NCBI GenBank assembly: GCA_002450255.1
Contig: DJYW01000091.1
Coordinates: forward strand, 9,458-24,977
Direction: 5' to 3'
Origin: Gammaproteobacteria bacterium UBA6968
GTDB taxonomy: Bacteria > Pseudomonadota > Gammaproteobacteria > Pseudomonadales > Azotimanducaceae
Length of the DNA: 15,520 nt
Shown here: positions 7,797 through 14,399 of the stretch, in pieces
Layout of the letters: every line of letters begins with the position of its first letter
Position numbering within the stretch: position 1 is the first letter of the stretch
Notes under the pieces: model-generated
What the model was told of the DNA's origin: nothing
Seen by the model: only the letters and a program-made list of their open reading frames with translations
Database searches by the model: none
Position numbers and translations under genes: made by a program

Positions 7797-7832
7797 AGCG
7801 CTACCCGAGCAATCGCTCAGCGAGGTAGCGCT
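7797..7832. terminator. 9-bp hairpin with nested stem after the monooxygenase gene
   Basis: AGCGCTACC (7797-7805) pairs perfectly with GGTAGCGCT (7824-7832), with GAGC/GCTC nested inside. It lies 34 bases after the stop codon, so it may protect or end the transcript. There is no T-run on the plus strand (GCCTTGCA follows); the minus side reads TAGGCAAAATC. It competes with the 9-bp stem 7764-7772/7817-7825. Confidence 0.35.
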
Positions 7833-7903
7833 GCCTTGCACAACCACCCCACCGATTGGCTTCTATGATCTGCATCAGCGTTTGTCGCTGATAGTCTTCG
7901 AGC

Positions 7904-7922
7904 AAGGCGATTTATTCGCCTT
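7904..7922 (+). terminator. 7-bp hairpin with short T stretch
   Basis: AAGGCGA, a 5-base loop, then TCGCCTT; the right arm ends in TTT followed by AGC. It is the most terminator-like of the hairpins in this gap for plus-strand transcription, but the T stretch is only three bases and partly inside the stem. Confidence 0.25.
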
Positions 7923-8226
7923 TAGCACTGCTCTCCAATTGCTTGGAGACAGTACCCAGCGGACATCCTGTACCCTTGCTCAGAACAAGCGCAGAAACGT
8001 CTGCGATAAGCGGGACTTTCTACTTGGTGAAGCCGAACGCAAATAGCGAGGCATCAAGCACCCGCAGACACGGACAAGTAGAAATAGATTGTGGAAGCAG
8101 TCAGATCAGAACAAACAGATCAACCCAACTAATCTGACTGCAGCTGACAACGGTACAGAAGATCCAATCAGAGCGGCCAATCAGCTTCCCGTTATCCCGA
8201 TTTTATGTCTAATGTTTCGTCATAGC

Positions 8227-9171
8227 TTATTTCGTCAGGCTGGTGTAGACGCGATTTACAAAACCCAGAGAAGCGCTTTCTGGCCCATACACTTCGTCAA
8301 ACTTGCCGGTCGGGTTGGCTGCCATAACCTCTTCCAGCGACATGCCGTCTTCGATCATATTCGCCACCCGCTCGCGCATGGTCTCCAACATGTAAATGTA
8401 GCGCTGCAGTGCAGCGGTATCGGTGACCGGTCCATGGCCGGGAATCACGATGGTGTCGGGCTTTATAGCAGCCAGGGTTTGCTTGCAGAACTTAATCATG
8501 CCGTCGATGCTGCCGCCACTGTCGACATCTATAAATGGGTAGCCGGAATTGTTAAACACGTCGCCAAGATGCACCGCATTAACACCCTCGAAGTAAATCG
8601 CCGAGTCTCCGGTGGTATGCGCTGGCGCGAAGTGTAATAAGCTCACCGGCCCGCCGTTATAATGCAGCGACATGCTGTCGGTATAGGTAATGCTTGGCAG
8701 TGCCTCCATCGGATAAGGCTGCTGGTTGTACTTAGCAATGACTAGATTAACCATACCACCACGCGCCATGTCATCTCTGGCCTTAGCATGTGCAACGATG
8801 GTGGTGCCTTTTGGACCTAGCGTATTGTTGCCCTCCGCGTGATCGAAGTGCCAGTGCGTGTTGATGGCATAATCGACACCATCGCCGCCGAGTCTGCCGA
8901 TCTCCGCCTCGATCTTATTCATCATCGCAGGGAACTGATCATCAACGATTAACACCCCATCCGCGCCAATGCTCACAGCAATGTTGCCCCCTGCGCCAAA
9001 CAGGACATAAAGCCCGTCCGCTACTTTTTCTGAGGTGACTTCCATATTGGCCATATCCCAGCCAAAGGCGTCAGTCAATTCGTCCAGAGTCAGGGCCGCT
9101 TCATGATTGTCAGCACGAACGGATGCACTGATTAACAGGCTTGCGCTAAGTAACAAAGCTAAATGCTTCAT
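8227..9171 (-). CDS. Secreted MBL-fold metallo-hydrolase
   Basis: This 314-residue protein starts with a Sec signal peptide (MKHLALLLSASLLISASVRA, cut before DNHE) and carries the full metallo-beta-lactamase-fold signature. HWHFDH gives H106, H108, D110 and H111; H185 is in PAHTTGD, D204 in HLGDVF and H246 in PGHGP. Both zinc sites are therefore intact. The fold covers lactonases, aryl-sulfatases, beta-lactamases and thiol hydrolases. The H-x-H-x-D-H set and the AHTTGD and PGHGP blocks are also found in class B3-like and quinoprotein-associated periplasmic members, so the substrate cannot be read from motifs. It starts 22 bp after the acyl-CoA dehydrogenase stop, with AGAGGAA ahead of the ATG, so the two are almost certainly one operon. 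The pairing of a periplasmic hydrolase with a cytoplasmic acyl-CoA enzyme suggests uptake-linked catabolism, which is inference. Confidence 0.9.
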   Translation of the reverse strand: MKHLALLLSASLLISASVRADNHEAALTLDELTDAFGWDMANMEVTSEKVADGLYVLFGAGGNIAVSIGADGVLIVDDQFPAMMNKIEAEIGRLGGDGVDYAINTHWHFDHAEGNNTLGPKGTTIVAHAKARDDMARGGMVNLVIAKYNQQPYPMEALPSITYTDSMSLHYNGGPVSLLHFAPAHTTGDSAIYFEGVNAVHLGDVFNNSGYPFIDVDSGGSIDGMIKFCKQTLAAIKPDTIVIPGHGPVTDTAALQRYIYMLETMRERVANMIEDGMSLEEVMAANPTGKFDEVYGPESASLGFVNRVYTSLTK

Positions 9172-9193
9172 GGCTATTCCTCTTTTATCGATT

Positions 9194-10447
9194 TTAATTG
9201 CCGAAATCCCATGAGTCGGCGGTTTCGTAACGTCGCATCACCAATTTGGCGATAAGAATTTTATGGACCTCGTCAGGTCCATCAGCAATCCGCAGGGTGC
9301 GAGCCCCTTCGTACATGCCCGCTAACGGTAAATCACCCGATACACCCGCAGCGCCAAAAACCTGAATGGCACGGTCGACAACCCGATGGTACGCAGCGGG
9401 GACATAGACTTTAATTGCAGAGATGTCGGTGCGCGGATCCGCTCCGGTTTCCATTTTCTCGGCGCAATGAATGGTCATTAATCGCGCTGATTGAATGTCT
9501 ATGTAACTGTCTGCAACAAAGCCCTGCATAAACTGTTTATCTGCGAGCTTTTCGCCGCCATGAACCTCACGGGTTTGTAGGCGCCCCACCATTAGATCGA
9601 ACGCACGCCACATCGAACCAATCGAGTTCATGCAGTGATAGACCCGTCCCGCACCTAAACGATCCTGGGCAGCCTGATGACCCGAACCGGTACGGCCGAG
9701 TTGGTTTTCCTTTGGCACCCGCACGTTCTCATAAATGATTTCGCAATGGCTCGAGGCCTTGCCCCAAACCGGTACGCCACGCACGACTTTTACCCCTGGC
9801 GTGTCCTTTGGCACGATGATTTGCGTCATCCGAGTGTTGCTCTCGCCGTTTTCATCTGCCTCGGATGTTTTGCACATAACGATGTAGAAGTCAGCCGCAT
9901 GGCCATTTGAAGTAAACCACTTGTGGCCGTTGATAACCCACTCGTCGCCATCTAGTACCGCTGCGGTTTTTATTGAGCGCGGGTCAGACCCCGCGTTGTC
10001 TGGTTCGGTCATAGAAAAGCCAGACTGCATGGTGCCTTCGATCAGCGGTGCCAACCATTTTTCCTGCTGCTCCGGCGAGCCATATTTCACCAGGATTTTT
10101 TGATTACCGGAATTCGGCGCGACGACCCCAAACAGAGACGCGGCCCCAGGGCTGTAGGACAATACTTCGTTCATGTACGCGTGCTGCATAAACCCAAGAC
10201 CCATTCCGCCAAATTCCTTCGGGAGATGTGGTGCCCACAAGTTGGCCCGTTTCACAGCAGCTTGCACGCCTTCACGACGTTCTTTTGCCTCAGCTATCGC
10301 GTCTTTGTCGCTACTGCCTGAAGTCCGTACCCCCCACAGTGCTGCTTCGTGCGGCAAAATCTGCTCGTTAATAATGGCCGCCGTGGCCATACGTATTTCA
10401 TTGATTTCATTGTCCAGCGTTGCCACTGGTTGTACATTCATCGCCAT
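9194..10447 (-). CDS. Acyl-CoA dehydrogenase, ACAD10/11-like subgroup
   Basis: This 417-residue FAD enzyme should introduce the alpha-beta double bond into an acyl-CoA and pass electrons to ETF. Visible blocks are FSMTEPDNAGSDP (144-156, flavin/substrate signature), WVINGHKWFTSNG (170-182), QVFGAAGVSGD (362-371 region) and YEGARTLRIADGPDEVH (379-395). E380 aligns with the YEGT catalytic glutamate of medium-chain enzymes, and the ADGPDEVH ending is typical of ACAD10/11-like members that often take branched, long or hydroxylated chains. There is no signal peptide, so it is cytosolic. I start it at ATG 10447 because the GGAGGAGGGG ribosome site lies just before it and would otherwise be translated from a TTG at 10462. 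A second ATG two codons on (10441) is also possible. It is first in the operon with the MBL hydrolase. Confidence 0.93.
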   Translation of the reverse strand: MAMNVQPVATLDNEINEIRMATAAIINEQILPHEAALWGVRTSGSSDKDAIAEAKERREGVQAAVKRANLWAPHLPKEFGGMGLGFMQHAYMNEVLSYSPGAASLFGVVAPNSGNQKILVKYGSPEQQEKWLAPLIEGTMQSGFSMTEPDNAGSDPRSIKTAAVLDGDEWVINGHKWFTSNGHAADFYIVMCKTSEADENGESNTRMTQIIVPKDTPGVKVVRGVPVWGKASSHCEIIYENVRVPKENQLGRTGSGHQAAQDRLGAGRVYHCMNSIGSMWRAFDLMVGRLQTREVHGGEKLADKQFMQGFVADSYIDIQSARLMTIHCAEKMETGADPRTDISAIKVYVPAAYHRVVDRAIQVFGAAGVSGDLPLAGMYEGARTLRIADGPDEVHKILIAKLVMRRYETADSWDFGN

Positions 10448-10450
10448 GAA

Positions 10451-10460
10451 CCCCTCCTCC
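10451..10460 (-). promoter_or_regulatory. Strong ribosome binding site that fixes the acyl-CoA dehydrogenase start
   Basis: GGAGGAGGGG on the minus strand, followed by TTC and ATG 10447. Because this site would be coding sequence if the TTG at 10462 were used, the longer open frame is not the real gene start. Confidence 0.75.
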
Positions 10461-10477
10461 AAAGTCTCATTTTGAAC

Positions 10478-10522
10478 CTAGATAAATCGATTAAATTATT
10501 GTTATATATTTATTTTATCTCT
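10478..10522 (-). promoter_or_regulatory. AT-rich probable promoter region of the acyl-CoA dehydrogenase-MBL operon
   Basis: An unusually AT-rich block (TATATATTTATTTTAT and neighbours) lies 31-75 bp upstream of the ATG and includes the 8-bp palindrome AATCGATT (10485-10492). The composition and position fit a promoter with a possible operator, but no convincing -35/-10 pair with proper spacing could be fixed. Confidence 0.4.
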
Positions 10523-10545
10523 CACTTCCATGCTCGCTATATCGC

Positions 10546-10568
10546 AACCGGAGCAGGGTCGACCGGTT
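10546..10568. terminator. 6-bp inverted repeat after the DUF1501 gene
   Basis: AACCGG (10546-10551) and CCGGTT (10563-10568) flank an 11-base spacer about 26 bp past the DUF1501 stop. It is in the place of a terminator for the DUF1800-DUF1501 unit, but no T-run follows on the minus strand, so this is a weak call. Confidence 0.25.
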
Positions 10569-10593
10569 TCCAGCAACTTAAAAACCCCGTCGA

Positions 10594-11787
10594 TTACGAT
10601 AATAAATCCAACGGTCCCGCGCTGGCATCCACCACCTGTCCAGCCGGTGCACCGAGCCAGCTTTCAGCAGCTGTCGCATACACTCGTCGGAAGTCCGTGG
10701 TGTGATGCAGATTGCCATCAGCGCTTAGCTTTGTCAGCGAGGGTGGTTCGCCATAGTGTCCGCCTCGCACCGGATGCCCTGCCATAAACAAGGTATTGGC
10801 AGTGCCATGGTCGGTGCCACGATTTGCATTCTCGCCGGCACGCCGTCCAAATTCCGAGTGCATGAGCACCAACACTCGATGCGCTTGCTGCATACGCTCC
10901 AGATCACGAATGAAGCCATGCACCGCATCCGATACATAACTCAGCAGGCGCCCATGCAGCGCAGCCTGTTGTACATGGGTATCAAATGCATTGTTACGCA
11001 CGGCAACGTGATAAATCTGCGTCGGTAGCTTCGCTTCAATGCAGGCAGCCACCTTCGGTAAGTCCATAGGTGCAATGCCATAATCCACTTGCTGACGATA
11101 GCTGGACCAAGCGCGCCGAATATTCTCCGAGGACTGCTTGGCACTGGCATGCACGGCTAACAGATAGTCTGTTTCGGTCTGCACCGCACTCGGCAACGTC
11201 ACCGTGTCCGTAAATGTCTGTTCATTCCAGCGCTGACGCCGGAAACGCATCGGATCATCAAATACCACCGGCGTATGCAATCGACTGTTGACCGCCAGCG
11301 TTTGTTGACCACCGATGGCAATCAGCATGTCCTGACGTCGCTGCGGTGACAGTTCGTCCGCGAGACGACCCAGCCAGCCATACGCATTACCGCTATGCGG
11401 CACACCGGTATGCCAATAGGCCATAGAGGTAAAATGGGAGAAAGAGGGCTGTGCGTAACCGCAGCCGTGGACTACGGCCAAATTGCCCTCCTGCCAAAGC
11501 TCGTGCATGCCGGCAAAACCTGGATTAAAGCCAAAGTGATCGTCCAGGCGCAGCAGTTGATCTGCCTTCAAGCCAAGCTTGGGGCGCAGTTGGTAATACG
11601 CGTCGTCGCCATAAGGTACGACGGTGTTCAGACCATCGTTGCCACCGGAAAGCTCCAGCACCACCAAAATAGGCACAGCATCGTCATAGGCGCGCTGCGC
11701 GACGAGCGAGTTTGCCATTGTAGTCGGTCCTAGCGCGGAGGCTGCCGCTAGCCCACTCAGTCCAGATAAAAATTGTCTTCGCTGCAT
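10594..11787 (-). CDS. DUF1501 family protein, Tat-exported
   Basis: This 397-residue protein opens with MQRRQFLSGLSGLAAASALG, a twin-arginine signal, so it is probably folded before export to the periplasm. The family hallmarks are LELSGGNDGLNTVVPYGDDAYYQLRP (the stretch from 45 on; D51 in GGND), SFSHFTSM (115-122), FDTHVQQ (268-274), HSEFGRR (310-316), DHGTAN (326-331) and HHTTDFRRVYA (361-371). DUF1501 proteins are placed near the alkaline phosphatase/sulfatase fold. D51, D269, H271, D326 and H327 look like possible metal ligands, though this is inference. Its biochemical role is not known. It starts 14 bp after the DUF1800 stop with a GGGGG site upstream, so the two should be co-transcribed and translated together. 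These two families are regularly neighbours in bacteria, which suggests one complex or pathway. Confidence 0.92.
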   Translation of the reverse strand: MQRRQFLSGLSGLAAASALGPTTMANSLVAQRAYDDAVPILVVLELSGGNDGLNTVVPYGDDAYYQLRPKLGLKADQLLRLDDHFGFNPGFAGMHELWQEGNLAVVHGCGYAQPSFSHFTSMAYWHTGVPHSGNAYGWLGRLADELSPQRRQDMLIAIGGQQTLAVNSRLHTPVVFDDPMRFRRQRWNEQTFTDTVTLPSAVQTETDYLLAVHASAKQSSENIRRAWSSYRQQVDYGIAPMDLPKVAACIEAKLPTQIYHVAVRNNAFDTHVQQAALHGRLLSYVSDAVHGFIRDLERMQQAHRVLVLMHSEFGRRAGENANRGTDHGTANTLFMAGHPVRGGHYGEPPSLTKLSADGNLHHTTDFRRVYATAAESWLGAPAGQVVDASAGPLDLLS

Positions 11788-11801
11788 ATTACCCCCGCTG
11801 T

Positions 11802-13595
11802 CTAACTCAATTGATATTCGGGCCGACTTAACATGAGATGCAGCAATTTGCGCAGAGGCTCCTCAAGATAGCTCGCCGCAGCTGGAATATCCGTAGTGCC
11901 CAGTTCATCGCGCAAAAAATCGGTTAGTGTCTCGCGCACGCCAGGGCTAAGAGAAACTGAAAAGAAGCGGGCCTCGAAAAATTCGACGACCTCCGCCGGT
12001 GTTGCTAACGCCGCAGCTGTCACTTCTTGTGCGAGATTTAATCTGGCAGTGTGGCGCGGGATAGGCAGCACCCGCTCAATCGCCATTTGCCAACCACGCA
12101 TGCTGCCGTAACGCGTATTGAAGGCCTCATCCCGATCCGCCATAAGATTGGATTGGGCCATCTCTCCACCCTGCTGCATGTTGGTTGGCTTGGTCGCCGT
12201 CGATATATTCATGCCGCTGCGCAGCCGGTCCTGCACATTGACGATCTCGGGCGTCAGCATTGGATAACGATCCGGCGCAATAAAACCAATGTCTGGAAAC
12301 GCGACATCCAGCACAAAGTTCGCACGTTCGAACAACAAAGATGGCGTGATCCAGCTACGGCCCTGGGACCAGCCGGCGACGGTGGGCGGATACAGCAACC
12401 GCTGCCCTAATGCGTCGGTGGTGTAATTGAAATCGGGAATCCCGGGCACCTGGGTTAACCCCAGTTTTTTGTATGTGGAGATCACCAACTCGACCGGGCT
12501 TTTAATGTGCTGGGCGCGGCTCGCGTAAAAGGCCCGAGAGGTCAACAATGTCCGTAGAAACTCGTCGACCAGATACTCTTTAGAAACCAGTAAACGTCCT
12601 AATTGAGCAGCGCCAGCCGGCGATAAATCGGCAGCCACAAAGTAACGATATAACTTCGTGGCGATAAATTCGGCGGTTTGCGGTTGCGCCAGAATGCGAT
12701 CGATGATGCCTATGCCATCGTATGCCGCCTCCTTCCCGAGAAACACCTTGAGCCCGTCATCGTGAGTCTCGGCATCGACGAAAAACGTTAGACCCTCAAC
12801 CGACCAACCAGTGAATGCACGCGCCGCCTCGCGCACATCCTGCTCGGAATAATGGCCAACGCCCATGGTGAACAGCTCCATAATTTCACGGGCAAAATTC
12901 TCGTTCGGGGAATCCTTGGTGTTGACCCCCGCATCCAAGAACACCAGCATCGCAGGATCCTGGGCCACGCCGATCAATAGCTCGCGAAAGTTGCCTAGCC
13001 CTTTGGCTTGAAACAGCTCAACCTGCTGCAACATTTTGCGGTAGTCGCGAACCTTTGCCTCACTGGTGGCAAAATGTCCGTGCCAGAACAATGCCATTTT
13101 TTCCTGCAGCGGATGCTTGGAAGTGAGCATGCGATTAGCCCACCAATAAGCGACTCGATCCGTCTCTAACCGACTCGCCCGCAACCAGTAAAAGAATTCA
13201 TTAACGATAGGCTGAATCGGCCTATCACCACCGGCCTTGACCGCGATACCCAAGGCTTCACCATCGCGCTTTGCCATCGCGGTCGTGGCCGGGCGGCTTG
13301 CCGGAAAGGGTTCTAGGTTGTCAGCAAACACGCCAGAGTGGACAAAAGCCTGATCTTCAGAACGGTCAGTGTGTTCAGATTTGCTAGGGCCATCAATAAA
13401 CAACGCCACGGCTGCGGCGGGTTTGAGGCGGGACAATGTCTTGACCTCCTCGATCGAAGCACCAAACCCGGCCCGCTGGCTAAGCAACTGCGCGGTATCT
13501 GCATTCCAGGCTGCCGTCGAAATCGGCCGTAAATCCAGTGGATCGGTCTGCGCGACGGCAATACAGGGCAGCAGCAGCAAACAAAAAAATCGCAT
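11802..13595 (-). CDS. DUF1800 family protein, Sec-exported
   Basis: This 597-residue protein has a Sec-type signal peptide (MRFFCLLLLPCIAVA, cut before QTDP). Family blocks are LLSQRAGFG (37-45), EKMALFWHGHFATS (165-178), the long signature NENFAREIMELFTMG (231-245) continuing to AFTGW (260-264), and YPPTVAGWSQGRSWI (402-416). DUF1800 has no established activity. The frame stays open upstream to an ATG at 13892. I start at ATG 13595 because the extra 99 residues are a low-complexity Ser/Ala/Leu-rich translation of the pyrimidine tract and would bury the signal peptide. The weak point is that no clear Shine-Dalgarno precedes 13595. It is the first gene of the pair with DUF1501; one partner exported by Sec and the other by Tat suggests that only DUF1501 acquires a cofactor or folds in the cytoplasm. 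Confidence 0.88.
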   Translation of the reverse strand: MRFFCLLLLPCIAVAQTDPLDLRPISTAAWNADTAQLLSQRAGFGASIEEVKTLSRLKPAAAVALFIDGPSKSEHTDRSEDQAFVHSGVFADNLEPFPASRPATTAMAKRDGEALGIAVKAGGDRPIQPIVNEFFYWLRASRLETDRVAYWWANRMLTSKHPLQEKMALFWHGHFATSEAKVRDYRKMLQQVELFQAKGLGNFRELLIGVAQDPAMLVFLDAGVNTKDSPNENFAREIMELFTMGVGHYSEQDVREAARAFTGWSVEGLTFFVDAETHDDGLKVFLGKEAAYDGIGIIDRILAQPQTAEFIATKLYRYFVAADLSPAGAAQLGRLLVSKEYLVDEFLRTLLTSRAFYASRAQHIKSPVELVISTYKKLGLTQVPGIPDFNYTTDALGQRLLYPPTVAGWSQGRSWITPSLLFERANFVLDVAFPDIGFIAPDRYPMLTPEIVNVQDRLRSGMNISTATKPTNMQQGGEMAQSNLMADRDEAFNTRYGSMRGWQMAIERVLPIPRHTARLNLAQEVTAAALATPAEVVEFFEARFFSVSLSPGVRETLTDFLRDELGTTDIPAAASYLEEPLRKLLHLMLSRPEYQLS

Positions 13596-13673
13596 AACGC
13601 GGCTGGACTTATGGGCAGTCGAAAGACAGTTTTTTGCAGCCTCCCACAAACAGAATAAGGGCCCCCCTAAACA

Positions 13674-13772
13674 GGTCGAAGTAGGAAAGGCGGGTATGCA
13701 AGGCAAAATAGAGGCCGAGGTAGAAATAGCAGAAGCAGAAACAGAAGCTAAAACAGAAAACAACTTACGCCT
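13674..13772. repeat. Degenerate purine-rich tract with GCAGAA-type hexamers
   Basis: The plus strand is strongly purine-biased over about 100 bases, with imperfect hexamers such as AGCAGA, AGCAGA, AACAGA, AGCTAA and AACAGA around 13728-13758. It lies 80-180 bp upstream of the DUF1800 start, in the leader of that unit. It resembles the imperfect GCAAAA/GCAGAA intergenic repeats known in pseudomonads. Slippage or biased mutation is likely; a regulatory role is not shown. Confidence 0.45.
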
Positions 13773-13795
13773 GCCACGCACCGCCAAAGCAGTAC

Positions 13796-13854
13796 ATTGA
13801 ATAACGTCGGCCGTGTTCTCCGCAGGCTGGCTATACCAACAATTGAACGTCGGC
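13796..13854. repeat. Direct repeat ATTGA(ATA)ACGTCGGC
   Basis: ATTGAATAACGTCGGC (13796-13811) recurs as ATTGAACGTCGGC (13842-13854), differing by a 3-base gap and starting 46 bases apart. It could be a pair of protein-binding sites for the DUF1800 unit, or chance. Confidence 0.35.
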
Positions 13855-14042
13855 TGCGCCGGGCCAGCTAAGCTGTTTAGTCCGTTATCCACATGCCACC
13901 CTCAATTACCCCTCTTACGATGAAAATAGCACAAATAGGTCTATGGATGGCACTCTAAACCAGCCGCTCTGCATATCCTGATTGCGGCTTTACTCCGAGC
14001 ATAGAAGCGCCAAGTAAACATAGGCCCTAGCGCATATCCCCA

Positions 14043-14076
14043 ACAGCGCTCCGCTGTGACCGCGTCACCCAGGTGA
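14043..14076. promoter_or_regulatory. Cluster of three overlapping palindromes
   Basis: ACAGCG-CTC-CGCTGT (14043-14057), GTGAC-CGC-GTCAC (14056-14068) and TCACC-CA-GGTGA (14065-14076) are perfect short inverted repeats that overlap end to end. This could be a multi-site operator or a small switchable RNA fold; neither neighbour gene starts close by. Confidence 0.35.
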
Positions 14077-14165
14077 TCTATGCCCTTTGGATTTACTATG
14101 ATTCGAGCAGCTAACACCGGGCGGCAGAACACAGGTTCAAAACCCGCCTGCTAATTTCGCTGTTT

Positions 14166-14196
14166 CTGCTTTTGCTGTAATCTCTGAAGGGATTAC
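14166..14196. repeat. Short inverted repeat GTAATC-N8-GATTAC
   Basis: GTAATC and GATTAC flank eight bases (about 14177-14196) immediately beyond the right-hand 17-bp repeat. It looks like a small operator-type dyad upstream of the MDR gene, with low certainty. Confidence 0.25.
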
Positions 14197-14399
14197 TGTC
14201 TGCCTGCATCTGCCGCTTACTGCCCTCTCCCTAGTTCCACCGCGTCTGCTGCTTGTGTCCAGCCGCCATCGCGGTAATCCAAACGCATCGTTCGCTACGG
14301 TCTCCAATTATTAACATGGGTGGCGAGGATAAAGACGACTACGGTTCGGACAAAGCCGACTGATCTTGCTTTCAGAATACCAGTGCCTATGCTGTGCCG

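Larger units (their letters stand above)
7764..8226. other. Convergent intergenic region packed with perfect inverted repeats (candidate structured RNA)
   Basis: No credible gene lies between the monooxygenase stop and the MBL hydrolase stop. Perfect stems seen are: 7764-7772/7817-7825 (9 bp); 7797-7805/7824-7832 (9 bp, with GAGC-aatc-GCTC nested); 7874-7880/7886-7892 (7 bp); 7904-7910/7916-7922 (7 bp); 7932-7938/7943-7949 (7 bp); 7990-7995/8000-8005 (6 bp); 8017-8026/8075-8084 (10 bp); and 8097-8106/8132-8141 (10 bp). Some share bases and exclude one another. Short direct repeats follow: CAGATCA at 8102 and 8116, CCAATCAG at 8164 and 8177. Short-loop stems suggest an RNA, but the strand is not determined. 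Part of it may simply terminate the two convergent genes, although no classic T-run follows any stem. Confidence 0.5.
13728..14176. repeat. Inverted pair of 17-bp repeats (16/17 match), about 415 bp apart
   Basis: AGCAGAAGCAGAAACAG (13728-13744) is the inverted complement of CTGTTTCTGCTTTTGCT (14160-14176) with one mismatch. The pair brackets the whole middle of the gap. The low complexity of the arms (GCAGAA units) makes chance similarity possible. No target-site duplication or open frame is visible to call it a mobile element. Confidence 0.4.
13596..14399. other. 800-bp gene-poor region between divergent genes
   Basis: Neither strand shows a credible gene here; the short open frames have no family motifs or ribosome sites. 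It must hold the promoters for the DUF1800-DUF1501 unit (minus) and for the MDR gene (plus), but no good -35/-10 pair was found. It contains a purine-rich GCAGAA-type tract, an inverted pair of 17-bp repeats, a direct repeat and a palindrome cluster, listed separately. Confidence 0.5.

Noticed and set aside
7764..8141. Integron attC sites or a CRISPR array
   Set aside because: No RYYYAAC/GTTRRRY core pairs frame the palindromes, and the hairpins differ in sequence, so there is no repeated unit with spacers.
7943..8226. Small plus-strand open frames in the convergent gap
   Set aside because: No ribosome site, no recognisable motif, and the longest one runs through the MBL gene in the wrong strand; the inverted-repeat content explains the region better.
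13596..13892. 99-residue N-terminal extension of the DUF1800 protein from ATG 13892
   Set aside because: It would place a clear signal peptide in the interior and consists largely of low-complexity translation of a pyrimidine tract.
13941..14132. 63-residue minus-strand open frame
   Set aside because: No ribosome site, no known motif and an unlikely composition; it overlaps the palindrome cluster.
14131..14152. GGTTCAAAACCCGCC resembling a tRNA T-arm
   Set aside because: The T-stem arms do not pair (ACAGG against CCCGC), and no matching acceptor, D or anticodon arms exist at the right distance.
13728..14176. Insertion sequence delimited by the 17-bp inverted repeats
   Set aside because: No transposase frame or target-site duplication, and the arms are low-complexity; kept only as a repeat pair.
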